64,000 bases of DNA from an uncultured Chryseobacterium sp. (GCA_913778505.1 CAJYWD010000036.1:248001-312000); one strand, 5' to 3'. Positions 8,631 to 16,340 are shown, numbered from the stretch's first letter. The notes: a model not told the origin generated them from the letters alone. Made by a program: numbers and translations.

Positions 8631-9077
8631 GTGAGTTTAGAACAAACAATAAGCGAGGCCATTAAAACGGCGATGAGAGAAAAAGACCGTGTGGCTCTGG
8701 ACTCTCTCCGTGCAGTGAAAGCGCAGATTCTGCTATTACAAACGGAGGCCAGAGGTGCTGATGTTACCGCAGAACAGGAGATTGCCATTTTGCAGAGAAT
8801 GATCAAGCAAAGGAAAGATTCTTATGAGCAATTTATGGCTCAGGGAAGAACAGATCTTGCCGAAGTGGAGGAAGCTCAATCCAAAATCATTGAAAAATTT
8901 CTTCCAAAACAGTTGACTGCTGAAGAATTGGAATCAGAGATTAAAACAATTATTTCTGAAACCGGAGCGCAGTCTATTAAAGATTTAGGAAAAGTGATGG
9001 GCGTTGCTTCTAAAGCATTAGCCGGAAAATCCGACGGAAAAAGCATTTCCGAAATGGTCAAGAAGTTACTTTCCTAG
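8631..9077 (+). CDS. GatB/YqeY domain protein
   Basis: The 148-residue product is a stand-alone YqeY protein, related to the C-terminal helical domain of the amidotransferase subunit GatB; a role in tRNA-dependent amidation is assumed in the family but not proven. The pattern is clear: AMREKD, RAVKAQILL, RMIKQRKDSYEQF, FLPKQLTAEEL and a C-terminal GKVMGVASKALAGKSDG with a final helix. The length matches the family. The start is GTG at 8631, just after the ATTAATAC repeat, and no in-frame ATG would give a full N-terminus. It follows ftsZ as in many Flavobacteriia. Confidence 0.93.
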   Translation: MSLEQTISEAIKTAMREKDRVALDSLRAVKAQILLLQTEARGADVTAEQEIAILQRMIKQRKDSYEQFMAQGRTDLAEVEEAQSKIIEKFLPKQLTAEELESEIKTIISETGAQSIKDLGKVMGVASKALAGKSDGKSISEMVKKLLS

Positions 9078-9079
9078 GT

Positions 9080-9161
9080 CAGATGTTGGAAGACAGATGT
9101 CAGAGGATAAATTATTGCATAATATTTAAACTTCGGACATCCGATACCTGGCTTCCAACCT
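9080..9161 (+). repeat. GGAAG inverted word repeat downstream of yqeY
   Basis: The left block CAGATGTTGGAAGACAGATG TCAGAGG and the right block CTTCGGACATCCG...CTGGCTTCCAACC are near reverse complements around an AT-rich linker, so this could fold as a long imperfect hairpin. Confidence 0.6.
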
Positions 9162-9197
9162 AAAAGGGATATACTTAATATGCATATCGATTTGATT

Positions 9198-9229
9198 AAA
9201 GCCCAGAATCTTCGGATTTTGGGCTTTTT
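9198..9229 (+). terminator. Intrinsic terminator with UUCG loop
   Basis: A 13-bp stem starts AAAGCCCAGAATC, has a TTCG loop and ends in GATTTTGGGCTTT followed by more T residues. It closes the ftsZ-yqeY transcript. It lies inside the 330-base gap 9078-9407, which otherwise holds word repeats and the promoter of the next gene. Confidence 0.88.
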
Positions 9230-9237
9230 GTTTTAGA

Positions 9238-9282
9238 TTAAAAAGCCAATCGCAAAAAGCCAAAGGCAAAAAGCATTTTCCT
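9238..9282 (+). repeat. GCAAAAAGCC word repeat
   Basis: The words AAAAGCCAATCGCAAAAAGC and CAAAGGCAAAAAGCA repeat in direct orientation right after the terminator. The same word type lies near the start of murG at 998-1018. Confidence 0.5.
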
Positions 9283-9355
9283 GTCAAAATGTCTCAATAG
9301 ATTTTCGGAATGATTTTGATAGAATGTTTCCTGAATCAATCCCGTTATAATTGAT

Positions 9356-9363
9356 TAAATTTG
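9356..9363 (+). promoter_or_regulatory. -7 box of the bacilliredoxin gene
   Basis: TAAATTTG matches the Bacteroidetes TAnnTTTG box and lies 44 bases before the ATG at 9408. No convincing -33 box was found. Confidence 0.6.
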
Positions 9364-9407
9364 CAATTCGCAATAGACATTGAATATTAAATTTTAAATC
9401 AAATAGT

Positions 9408-9818
9408 ATGTACCCAGCAGATTTAGTAATGCCAATGAAGGCAGAACTTACAGATAAAGGTTTTCAGGACCTTACAACACCAGCACAAGTTGACGAAGCT
9501 ATCAAGCAAAGCGGAACAACGCTTTTAGTGATTAATTCCGTTTGCGGATGCGCAGCCGGCGCAGCAAGACCAGGCGTTTTGTACTCTCTAACAGGCGAGA
9601 AGAAGCCGGATCATTTGGTAACCGCTTTCGCAGGTTTTGACACAGAGGCCGTTGCAGAAGCCAGAAAATTATTGGCTCCGTTCCCACCAAGTTCGCCAGC
9701 TGTGGCGCTTTTCAAGGATGGTGAGTTGGTGCACATGCTGGAGAGACACCACATTGAGGGTAATCCTGCAGGCGCCATTGCCGCCAATCTTCAGGCCGCT
9801 TTTGACGAGTATTGCTAA
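9408..9818 (+). CDS. BrxA/BrxB family bacilliredoxin
   Basis: This family (DUF1094, YphP/YqiW) reverses protein S-bacillithiolation in Firmicutes and probably acts as a thiol oxidoreductase in bacillithiol-using Bacteroidetes. The active-site motif NSVCGCAAGAARPG, with its CGC pair, is at about residues 45-58. The MLERHHIEG segment near 108 is also typical. The 136-residue length is normal. It has its own promoter and terminator, so it is probably monocistronic. Family assignment is secure; the substrate is inferred. Confidence 0.93.
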   Translation: MYPADLVMPMKAELTDKGFQDLTTPAQVDEAIKQSGTTLLVINSVCGCAAGAARPGVLYSLTGEKKPDHLVTAFAGFDTEAVAEARKLLAPFPPSSPAVALFKDGELVHMLERHHIEGNPAGAIAANLQAAFDEYC

Positions 9819-9830
9819 TCAAAAATTACA

Positions 9831-9860
9831 AAACCAGAACAGATATGCTCTGGTTTTTTT
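9831..9860 (+). terminator. Intrinsic terminator after the bacilliredoxin gene
   Basis: AAACCAGA and TCTGGTTT pair around a ten-base loop, followed by a T run. Confidence 0.85.
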
Positions 9861-9992
9861 AATGAAATCATCCTTAGCCAAAGGCGAGCTTAAGTCAGTG
9901 TTACAGCCAGATTCTTAAGTTTGGTCAATTAATAATCTAAAAAGAATCGATGAAAAGTTCATAAATAAACTTTCAGACTTTTCATTATTTTT

Positions 9993-10000
9993 TAAATTTG
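9993..10000 (+). promoter_or_regulatory. -7 box of prs
   Basis: TAAATTTG followed by CA lies 13 bases before the ATG at 10014, which gives a very short leader. Confidence 0.65.
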
Positions 10001-10013
10001 CAAAAAAGTAAAA

Positions 10014-10952
10014 ATGTCAGACCAAGCAAGTTATTTGTTTTCCACAAGGACCAGCCAAGAGCTGGCAGAAAAAATCGCTCTGTCCTATGGGCAGCCTTTG
10101 GGAAAAATCAATATTCAACATTTCAGCGATGGCGAGTTTGAGCCGGTTTTGGAACAATCGGTAAGAGGTGCCCGCGTTTTTCTCATCGCATCCACCTTTC
10201 CGCCGGCAGATAATCTGCTTGAACTGTTGCTGATGATTGACGCCGCCAAAAGAGCCTCAGCCAAAAATATCACCGTCGTGATTCCCTATTACGGTTTGGC
10301 AAGACAGGACAGAAAGGACAAGCCAAGAGCGCCAATCGGTGCCAAGCTGGTTGCCAATTTGCTTACAGCAGCCGGAGCTACAAGAATTATGACGATGGAT
10401 CTGCATGCGGACCAGATTCAGGGTTTCTTCGAGATTCCTGTAGATCATTTGTACGCTTCCACCATTTTCGTGGATTACATTCAGTCGCTCAAATTAGATA
10501 ATCTGACGATCGCATCGCCGGATATGGGTGGCGCCAAACGTGCAAAAAACTACGCCGGACACCTGGGAGCAGACGTGGTAATCTGCTACAAGGAACGGAA
10601 AAAGGCCAATGTGGTAGAAGAAATGTTCCTGATTGGCGATGTGAAAGATAAGAACGTGATTCTGATAGATGACATGATCGATACTGCCGGGACACTTTGT
10701 AAAGCAGCTGACATCCTGATGGAGAAAGGCGCAAGGTCTGTAAGAGCTATGGCCACACACGGCGTACTCTCCGGGAAGGCCTATGAAAACATCCAGAATT
10801 CCAAATTGCAGGAAGTGATTGTAACGGATTCCATTCCACTGAAAGAAGGGCTTTCTACCAAAATCAGAGCGCTTTCCTGCGCCTCACTTTTTGCAGATGT
10901 GATGAAAAGCGTTCACGAACATCAATCCATCAGCGATAAATTTATTATTTAA
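10014..10952 (+). CDS. prs: Ribose-phosphate pyrophosphokinase
   Basis: PRPP synthase transfers pyrophosphate from ATP to ribose 5-phosphate, feeding purine, pyrimidine, histidine and NAD synthesis. The DLHADQIQGFFEIPVDHLYA segment near residue 128 carries the metal-binding signature. The PRPP-binding loop VILIDDMIDTAGTL is near residue 215, and the flexible loop PYYGLARQDRK near 93. The 312-residue length is standard. It is followed by rplY, as in many Bacteroidetes, but rplY has its own promoter. Confidence 0.97.
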   Translation: MSDQASYLFSTRTSQELAEKIALSYGQPLGKINIQHFSDGEFEPVLEQSVRGARVFLIASTFPPADNLLELLLMIDAAKRASAKNITVVIPYYGLARQDRKDKPRAPIGAKLVANLLTAAGATRIMTMDLHADQIQGFFEIPVDHLYASTIFVDYIQSLKLDNLTIASPDMGGAKRAKNYAGHLGADVVICYKERKKANVVEEMFLIGDVKDKNVILIDDMIDTAGTLCKAADILMEKGARSVRAMATHGVLSGKAYENIQNSKLQEVIVTDSIPLKEGLSTKIRALSCASLFADVMKSVHEHQSISDKFII

Positions 10953-10962
10953 AATAAATCAC

Positions 10963-10970
10963 TATATTTG
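10963..10970 (+). promoter_or_regulatory. -7 box of rplY
   Basis: TATATTTG followed by CA lies 26 bases before the rplY start, a strong match to TAnnTTTG. Confidence 0.72.
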
Positions 10971-10996
10971 CAACCTCAAATTTTAATCATTATACA

Positions 10997-11638
10997 ATGA
11001 AATCAATTACAATTCAAGGTACAAAAAGAGAAAGCGTGGGCAAGAAGTCTACAAAAGCTTTACGTGATGCTGAATTAGTTCCTTGTGTTGTTTACGGTGG
11101 TAATGAGCCTTTGAACTTCTCTACAGAAGAGAAATCTTTCAAAAATCTTGTTTACACGCCAGAAGCACACACGGTATCTATTGAGGTTGACGGTCAAACT
11201 ATTCCTGCAGTTCTTCAGGATATCCAGTTCCACCCAATTACAGACAAGATCCTTCATGTGGATTTCTACCAATTGTCAGAAGACAAGCCGGTAATTATGG
11301 AAGTTCCTGTGAGAATCACTGGCCGTGCAAAAGGTGTGGTTTCCGGTGGTGTTCTTAGACAGTCATTCAGAAAACTGAAAGTAAAAGCACTTCCTGCTAA
11401 CTTGCCAGACGAAATCGTGGTAGATGTAACGCCATTGAGAATCGGTAACAAACTATATGTTGCGGCTCTTAAGAATGACAATTACACATTCATGCACCCG
11501 GACAATGCGGTAGTTGCTGCTGTTAAGATGTCTAGAAACGCTATGAAAGGCGGTGCTGCTGCAATGGATGATGAGGATGAAGAAGAAACAACAGAAGGCG
11601 CTCCAGAAGCTGCAACTGAAGAAACTTCAGCAGAATAA
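10997..11638 (+). CDS. rplY: 50S ribosomal protein L25 (general stress protein Ctc type)
   Basis: L25 binds 5S rRNA in the central protuberance of the large subunit. The N-terminal domain contains [25 protein letters not shown] (residues about 9-33) and the [15 protein letters not shown] motif. A longer Ctc/TL5 domain follows, then an acidic, Ala/Glu-rich tail ending EETSAE. The 213-residue length fits the long Ctc form. The 3' end and terminator are repeated at 21613-21688, and the DNA between the two copies reads as a genomic island. Confidence 0.96.
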   Translation: MKSITIQGTKRESVGKKSTKALRDAELVPCVVYGGNEPLNFSTEEKSFKNLVYTPEAHTVSIEVDGQTIPAVLQDIQFHPITDKILHVDFYQLSEDKPVIMEVPVRITGRAKGVVSGGVLRQSFRKLKVKALPANLPDEIVVDVTPLRIGNKLYVAALKNDNYTFMHPDNAVVAAVKMSRNAMKGGAAAMDDEDEEETTEGAPEAATEETSAE

Positions 11639-11693
11639 TAATCCAATTATTTTGATATACAAGCCACAAGATTTTTCTTGTGGCTTTTTTTTA
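11619..11693 (+). repeat. Left boundary repeat of the island (rplY 3' end plus terminator)
   Basis: This stretch, AAGAAACTTCAGCAGAATAA onwards through TTTTGATATACAAGCC and the terminator, recurs at 21613-21688. The first 24 bases are identical and about 30 more nearly so. It is the functional copy, since it carries the real rplY stop codon. Confidence 0.8.
11661..11692 (+). terminator. Intrinsic terminator of rplY
   Basis: AAGCCACAAG pairs perfectly with CTTGTGGCTT around a six-base loop, followed by a T run. A decayed version lies at the right island boundary. Confidence 0.9.
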
Positions 11694-11701
11694 TTTTAAT
11701 A

Positions 11702-11735
11702 CGTCAGGTTATGGCGTCTTCAGTCTTTAGTTTTG
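11702..11735 (+). promoter_or_regulatory. Shared operator-promoter upstream of the M15 peptidase
   Basis: CGTCA-GGTTA-TGGCG (11702-11716) is followed after 11 bases by the -7 box TAGTTTTG (11728-11735). It is the most diverged of four sites with identical spacing; see 12271, 16880 and 22751. Confidence 0.6.
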
Positions 11736-11754
11736 TTCACAAAGGATTAAAATT

Positions 11755-12255
11755 ATGGACAAAATTACACTACAAAGAATTCAGAAACTACATCCATCTA
11801 TTCGGGGTGAAATGACTTCAATTATCAAAGAATGTGGTCTGGCGCTTACCGGGCGGGCAAAAATCAGGGTTACCCAAGGTCTTCGGTCTTTCAAAGAGCA
11901 GGATGAACTTTTTGCAATCGGAAGAACAAAAACTGGCAAAAAGGTAACCAATGCAAAAGGTGGTCAAAGTATTCATAACTATGGATTAGCAGTCGATATC
12001 TGTCTCATCATTGATGGAAAGACTGCCAGCTGGGACACGGCAAAAGATTGGGATAATGATAAAGTGGCAGATTGGTACGAGTGTGTCAGGATTTTCGCCA
12101 AGCACGGCTGGGACTGGGGCGGCAACTGGAAAACTTTCAAAGACCTTCCTCATTTCGAAAAGAAATCCATTAAAACAAAAACCTCCGAGATTAAAACTTC
12201 CTGGAGAAACCTTATCAAACTTCCGAAAGATAAAGATGGTTATGTTATTTTTTAA
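11755..12255 (+). CDS. M15 family peptidoglycan peptidase, endolysin-like
   Basis: The 166-residue product belongs to the M15C/CwlK-like D-Ala-D-Ala or L-Ala-D-Glu zinc peptidases, which cut the peptide stem of peptidoglycan. Visible zinc ligands are H74 and D81 in SIHNYGLAVDI and H133 in DLPHFE; the RVTQGLRSFKEQDELFAIGR segment is typical. There is no signal peptide, so the enzyme must leave the cell by another route, be released by lysis, or be delivered as an effector. It lies just inside the left island boundary and has the shared operator-promoter. Its exact bond specificity is not known. Confidence 0.88.
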   Translation: MDKITLQRIQKLHPSIRGEMTSIIKECGLALTGRAKIRVTQGLRSFKEQDELFAIGRTKTGKKVTNAKGGQSIHNYGLAVDICLIIDGKTASWDTAKDWDNDKVADWYECVRIFAKHGWDWGGNWKTFKDLPHFEKKSIKTKTSEIKTSWRNLIKLPKDKDGYVIF

Positions 12256-12270
12256 AATCAATTTTTATCA

Positions 12271-12304
12271 CGTCAAGTTCTGTCGCTATGCTCTTCTACA
12301 TTTG
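12271..12304 (+). promoter_or_regulatory. Shared operator-promoter upstream of the 796-residue toxin
   Basis: CGTCA-AGTTC-TGTCG (12271-12285), an 11-base spacer and TACATTTG (12297-12304). Because a transcript should start near 12310, the upstream in-frame ATG at 12288 is unlikely to be used. Confidence 0.75.
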
Positions 12305-12332
12305 GCTCATAACAAAATTTAAAACCAATATT

Positions 12333-14723
12333 ATGAACAGATTATTAGAAGAGATAGAAGATTTTGATGAAGAAAGTCAGAAGATTTTAAGAGCTGTGGC
12401 GAGATCAGGAAAAATTATTGATTTTCAGAATCAGCCAAGCAATCTTAAAAATATTATGGTAGATAAAGATTCTCCTGATTACAGGAGTGCTTTTCACGAT
12501 TATGCCAATACACCTTTAGGCTATTCTTACCTTACGGATAATCCTGTTTCCACTTTTCCATCAACAGGAATTAATGAAAATGGAGAAAAAGGAATTGAAT
12601 ATTATGCAGAAGTTTTGCCTTGCAAAAATGGGTCAGAAGTCTATGGGAGTTATCAGAAAAATGCAAGAAAGAATCAAGCTCTTTTCTTATTTTATGAGAA
12701 ACCTGACATGACAAAATCCAACTTTGCAGGTCCATTTTACATTGCAAAAATGGGAAACTATTTTGTTTCGATGTTCAAGGATTTTCCTAAAGCTATTCCA
12801 TCCAATATCAATGGAAACTTTTTTAAAGACATTACTTCTTTGGAAGACGAGGCTTCTTATCTCGCACAGCTTGCTTACACTTATGAAAAGGATAAAATTG
12901 ATGCTACAACAGTCTATCAGGCATTACTGAGAGAGTATCAATTTCTCACGAATAGCAAACAATTTGATGAACTTATTGGAAATATTTCTGCCATTCCTGC
13001 GGAAGCTATCGGCTGGTGTGCAGATAAACTGGAAAATCTTAAACCGACAGAAAAGAATTACAATCCGGAAGCTAAAGATTACGCCCCGATTGTTCCTGTT
13101 TTGAGAGTTCCGATTCCTGTCAATATGAATAAGGCTGCCCAATTCTTTGAAAATTTGGGAGATAATCCCTTTGTACAAGGAGCGGATGCCGCATTTACAA
13201 AAGTTTGGAATTTGGTAAAACAGGCAGCAAGTAAAGTAAAAGATGCTTCTATAGAACATCTTCCGGAATCTTTTAGAAAGTTGGTAAACAAAATCAGCGG
13301 TATCATTGGCATGGTTAAAGATTTCTTGGCGGATGCTGCGCATTTTATGACGGACGCAGGTGTAGAGATTCTGAAATTAGCCAATGCTTTTTATTGTGGG
13401 ATTATAAGTGGTCTTATCAGCCTGTTGCAATGCCTGCTTTATATTTTGGAATTTCTCTTGCAACCGACCGAAACATTTTCTTACAAACAATATCTGGAAA
13501 GAAGAGACCTGTTGGAAAAAGCAGAAGATGTATTGGACTGGATACACGAGAATGGACCCAAATTTCTGCAAGGTGTAAAAGACCTGTTTAAAGGAAGCGG
13601 AGATTTTTCCCTATCCGATATGGAAGGCGTTTTGGACAAGATGAAGGCGTATTGGGATGGCATCTCCCGCTATACCGTGGCTTTCTATACAGGAATTCTT
13701 GCTTTTGAAGTTCTTATCAATATTCTTCTCCTTATTTTTACAGAGGGAGCCGGTAATGTTGTAAAAGGCGCTACTTATGTGAAAAAAATGACAAGTTTGC
13801 TTAAAACTCTGGGTAGGGAAACTGTATCAGTTGTAACATTGGGGATGACAGATTTGTTGGCTTTTCTCTCAAAATTTATTATTAGATTTACAAAAGCCTG
13901 TGCAAAAGGCTTTAGGGGTTTTATTAAATTTATAGAAGAACTTTTGCAGGGAGTGAAGAATGGTGCAAAAGCTGAGGATTTGGGAATGAGCGCTCAGGAG
14001 ATTGAGGAAGTGATTCTACAAGGAAGGAAACCAAGAAGCATCTTTGATATTGGCAGAAATGTTAGAATTGGGTTTCGGGATTTGGGCATAGAAATAATTG
14101 CTAAAGCAGATGGCTATCTTCTGAAATGGAAAGAAAAACCAATCTTTAAAGGAGACCACAGAGAGCTAAGGTATTTTTGGGAGAAGATTCTTAAGCCTAA
14201 AATAAGAACTGGAACAGGAGGGATATTAAAGTATCTAGAAGTTCTCTCCAGAGATATGCTTGCACAAGAGCATAGTATGTCCTGTGTTGCAGCTTGTGTA
14301 AGGCAGTATTGTAAAGATTTAGGAATAAAAAATATTCTATCTGAAAAGAAAATTTTTGAATTGGTCAGTATTAAAAATCTTGATGAAGGTCTTGATGAGT
14401 TAGAACTTCTTAGAATATTGGAGCATATTTTTAAAGATAAAGAAGTTGTTGCCAGTAATTATTTTAGAAATGTTGGAGCTGATTTCTCAGAAATAGCAAA
14501 AGATATATCTAAAGATGGAAGCTGGATAGGGTTTATTTTTCCTGAAGATGGAAGGAAACACGCTATCATAATAGATAAAATTATTGATAACAAAGTCTAT
14601 ATCAGAGACCCTTGGCCTATAGAAGGTATTGGAAAAGGTTCAGGTGTCGAAGCAATTGTTGATTTGGATGATTTTGCTTATGTTTGGTTAAGAGGAGGTG
14701 CTAATAGATTTAAAATTAAATAA
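12333..14723 (+). CDS. Large toxin-like protein with C-terminal papain-like cysteine peptidase tip
   Basis: I do not recognise the N-terminal 340 residues. Two hydrophobic, helix-rich segments lie at about 346-380 and 446-475, followed by a Phe/Lys-rich helical stretch that parallels the shared block of the two downstream tip cassettes. The last ~160 residues look like a C39/papain-fold peptidase: C651 in HSMSCVAACV, H743 in RKHAIIID and D759 in IRDPWP make a plausible catalytic triad. The layout is that of a polymorphic toxin with a variable tip. A small gene starts 1 base after the stop, as expected for an immunity partner. The start at 12333 was chosen because the upstream ATG at 12288 lies in the promoter. 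No signal peptide is seen. The tip fold is likely; target and delivery route are unknown. Confidence 0.75.
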   Translation: MNRLLEEIEDFDEESQKILRAVARSGKIIDFQNQPSNLKNIMVDKDSPDYRSAFHDYANTPLGYSYLTDNPVSTFPSTGINENGEKGIEYYAEVLPCKNGSEVYGSYQKNARKNQALFLFYEKPDMTKSNFAGPFYIAKMGNYFVSMFKDFPKAIPSNINGNFFKDITSLEDEASYLAQLAYTYEKDKIDATTVYQALLREYQFLTNSKQFDELIGNISAIPAEAIGWCADKLENLKPTEKNYNPEAKDYAPIVPVLRVPIPVNMNKAAQFFENLGDNPFVQGADAAFTKVWNLVKQAASKVKDASIEHLPESFRKLVNKISGIIGMVKDFLADAAHFMTDAGVEILKLANAFYCGIISGLISLLQCLLYILEFLLQPTETFSYKQYLERRDLLEKAEDVLDWIHENGPKFLQGVKDLFKGSGDFSLSDMEGVLDKMKAYWDGISRYTVAFYTGILAFEVLINILLLIFTEGAGNVVKGATYVKKMTSLLKTLGRETVSVVTLGMTDLLAFLSKFIIRFTKACAKGFRGFIKFIEELLQGVKNGAKAEDLGMSAQEIEEVILQGRKPRSIFDIGRNVRIGFRDLGIEIIAKADGYLLKWKEKPIFKGDHRELRYFWEKILKPKIRTGTGGILKYLEVLSRDMLAQEHSMSCVAACVRQYCKDLGIKNILSEKKIFELVSIKNLDEGLDELELLRILEHIFKDKEVVASNYFRNVGADFSEIAKDISKDGSWIGFIFPEDGRKHAIIIDKIIDNKVYIRDPWPIEGIGKGSGVEAIVDLDDFAYVWLRGGANRFKIK

Positions 14724-14724
14724 T

Positions 14725-14991
14725 ATGATAAATTTAGAATTAATAAAAAATGAATTAGAAGTTAATGGTTATTCTCCTGTTATTCATAAGATAAAGAATA
14801 AGGAAATTCTTTTCTTCTCTCTTGAAGATAAAGATAGAAATCCCTTAATGAATACTGTTTCTAATATCGTAAGTGAAAAAGGAATAATAACATTGACATA
14901 TTTTGCAAAATTAATTGATGTTCAAAAAGAATTCAAAACAGTTGAAGAACTTTTAAAATTTGTAAGACAGGTTTTTCCGATAGAAGATTAA
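14725..14991 (+). CDS. Candidate immunity protein for the papain-tip toxin
   Basis: An 88-residue acidic cytosolic protein of no recognised family. Its ATG lies 1 base after the toxin stop; the longer in-frame start at 14698 would overlap the toxin and is not needed. Small size, lack of signal peptide, tight coupling to the toxin gene and AT-rich composition are the usual marks of an immunity gene. The function is inferred from position only. Confidence 0.62.
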   Translation: MINLELIKNELEVNGYSPVIHKIKNKEILFFSLEDKDRNPLMNTVSNIVSEKGIITLTYFAKLIDVQKEFKTVEELLKFVRQVFPIED

Positions 14992-15005
14992 TCTAATACT
15001 ATAGC

Positions 15006-15041
15006 AAAGCCACTTTTGAAATATAGTAGAAAGTGGTTTTT
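15006..15041 (+). terminator. Terminator after the first immunity gene
   Basis: AAAGCCACTTT pairs with AAAGTGGTTTT around a 13-base loop and is followed by T residues. Confidence 0.75.
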
Positions 15042-15082
15042 ATTTCAAAAAGTAATTTAAATTTACTCATCTTAATAAAAAA

Positions 15083-15616
15083 ATGGAAACAAGACAAGGG
15101 AAAATAAAAAATAACATTATTATCATTATACTAACAGGAGCATTTCTAGCCTTCACTGGATATATGGGCTATCTTACTGGTTCAAAAAATGGTTCAAAAA
15201 AATTGTATAAAACGAAATGTGAAACTTTTCAAAAAACAGAAGCACATCTAGAAAGAACTTATGATGAAACTACAATTCGAAAAAGAGCTTTAGAAGTGAA
15301 AATTAAAACATATCATTATTCCTTTAAGATTGATGGACAATATTATACAGCTGAAAAAACATCGGTTTTAGACAAACCAGAAGAATCAATAAACGTTTGG
15401 TACGATGTTAATAATCCTTCAGACAACGAAGTTGAAGACCCTTGTGAAAAATATAATAGTATAAAAAATGAGAAAGAAGGAAATTACTTGATAATTCAGT
15501 TATTTGGAATTTTAGCTATTCTTTTGTTTATTTATAATGTTTTTTCATTAATAAAAAACACTATTGTTCTAGGTACTAATTCAGCAATAAGTAAATTTTC
15601 CAAAAAAAATAAGTAA
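15083..15616 (+). CDS. Two-pass membrane protein, DUF3592-like
   Basis: The 177-residue protein has a hydrophobic segment at about 12-34 and another at about 135-155, with a soluble loop between. The loop contains YHYSFKIDGQYYTAE and VWYDVNNPSDNEVE, a pattern typical of DUF3592 proteins, where a short YxPxNP-like motif follows a beta sheet. It is not coupled to the toxin pair but lies in the island between a terminator and a repeat-rich region. It could be an orphan immunity or accessory protein; nothing in the sequence decides this. Confidence 0.6.
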   Translation: METRQGKIKNNIIIIILTGAFLAFTGYMGYLTGSKNGSKKLYKTKCETFQKTEAHLERTYDETTIRKRALEVKIKTYHYSFKIDGQYYTAEKTSVLDKPEESINVWYDVNNPSDNEVEDPCEKYNSIKNEKEGNYLIIQLFGILAILLFIYNVFSLIKNTIVLGTNSAISKFSKKNK

Positions 15617-15626
15617 TAATATACAT

Positions 15627-15803
15627 CTAAAACAATCGCAATTGTTGCGTTCTACTTCCCGTAAAATGTTCAGTTGTCAAAACTGCTCTTTCACGATTAT
15701 TGAAAAATTTCTTCTTCCCAATTTCAAAGGTTTTATGAATCATTTCTGCAATATTTCCTTCGCCTTTGTATCTTTCATAAAAGCGTTTTTCGCCGAGATT
15801 TCC
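15627..15803 (-). pseudogene. 3' fragment of a lost gene ending in a clamp-binding-like motif
   Basis: On the minus strand a frame reads about 59 residues, including GEKRFYERYKGEGNIAEM and the C-terminus RTQQLRLF, then stops at 15627. It has the look of a real protein C-terminus, but no start is present and the palindromic element at 15811 cuts it off. QLRLF resembles the beta-clamp-binding consensus QL(S/D)LF found at the ends of DNA repair and replication proteins. I do not recognise the family. Confidence 0.45.
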
Positions 15804-15810
15804 CGATAGC

Positions 15811-15935
15811 GCGGATTTGTAATCCGTGCTTTAACAGCATTTGAATATAAAAGCAATAGCACGATGTGTTATTGCTTTTTTATTATTTTCGAGAATTCAT
15901 GTTGGATACTGTCACGGATTACAAACCCCGATGTT
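15811..15935. repeat. Palindromic MITE-like element, copy 1
   Basis: It starts GCGGATTTGTAATCCGTGCT, contains an inner hairpin (AGCAATAGCAC ... GTGTTATTGCTTTTTT), then TTTCGAGAATTCATGTTGGA, and ends with CACGGATTACAAACCCC. The ends form an inverted repeat. Copies 2 and 3 are at 15936 and 22600. There is no coding capacity. Confidence 0.72.
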
Positions 15936-16062
15936 GCGGATTTGCAATCCGTGCTATTATACAATAATTAAAATAAAGCAGTAGCAGAAAGTGTTATTGC
16001 TTTTTTATTTATTTTCGAGAATTGATGTTTCGAACACTTATAATTACAGATCCGCAATATCG
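15936..16062. repeat. Palindromic MITE-like element, copy 2
   Basis: It follows copy 1 directly: GCGGATTTGCAATCCGTGCT, then the inner hairpin GCAGTAGC ... GTGTTATTGCTTTTTT, TTTCGAGAATTGATGTT, and a decayed right end ACAGATCCGCAATATCGGG. A further palindrome, CAGCATGG ... CCATGCTG, follows at about 16064-16089. Confidence 0.7.
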
Positions 16063-16116
16063 GGCAGCATGGGTTTGCGGTCCATGCTGTTTACTTTGTG
16101 GTTGCCAATCGCAGAT

Positions 16117-16284
16117 TTGCCGTTTCCTTCATCGGGAATGTCAAATCCAGCGAATGATATGCCGTTTCAATTAATAGAAATGCCAAATCCAATGATGGAA
16201 ATGCCGTTTCCAATGATGGATATGTTAAATCCAATATATGATACGCTATTTCCGCTAACGGATGTGCCACTTCCGACATTATAA
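16117..16284. repeat. Minisatellite: eight tandem 21-base units
   Basis: Eight diverged 21-base units start at 16117, 16138, 16159, 16180, 16201, 16222, 16243 and 16264, with a consensus near ATGCCRTTTCCAATGATGGA. Units with CCGTTTCC and CCAAATCC tend to alternate. Both strands stay open through the array (heptads like MPFPMME on plus, SLETAFP on minus), but I see no promoter, start context or other sign of a gene. The stretch 15617-16426 as a whole holds a gene fragment, two palindromic elements, this array and a promoter. Confidence 0.8.
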
Positions 16285-16340
16285 AGAACAACTGTGATGA
16301 TGCATTTTTTTTTGCTTCAGTTAATCTTTAAAATGAAAAT

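Noticed and set aside
12011-12322. Overlapping 103-codon frame inside the M15 gene
   Set aside because: It is a shadow frame with no start context, and it runs through the operator of the next gene.
12288-12332. Upstream ATG for the papain-tip toxin
   Set aside because: It lies inside the promoter, before the predicted transcription start; the ATG at 12333 is used instead.
15811-16062. CRISPR-like array
   Set aside because: There are only two adjacent units, each with internal palindromes and terminal inverted repeats, no regular spacers and no cas genes.
15991-16284. 97-codon frame over the minisatellite as a gene
   Set aside because: It has no promoter, its N-terminal part lies in a palindromic repeat, and the opposite strand is equally open; it is better read as a tandem repeat.
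16091-16291. Minus-strand 66-codon heptad protein over the same array
   Set aside because: It has no promoter or partner gene, and it is open only because 21-base units without stops repeat in frame.
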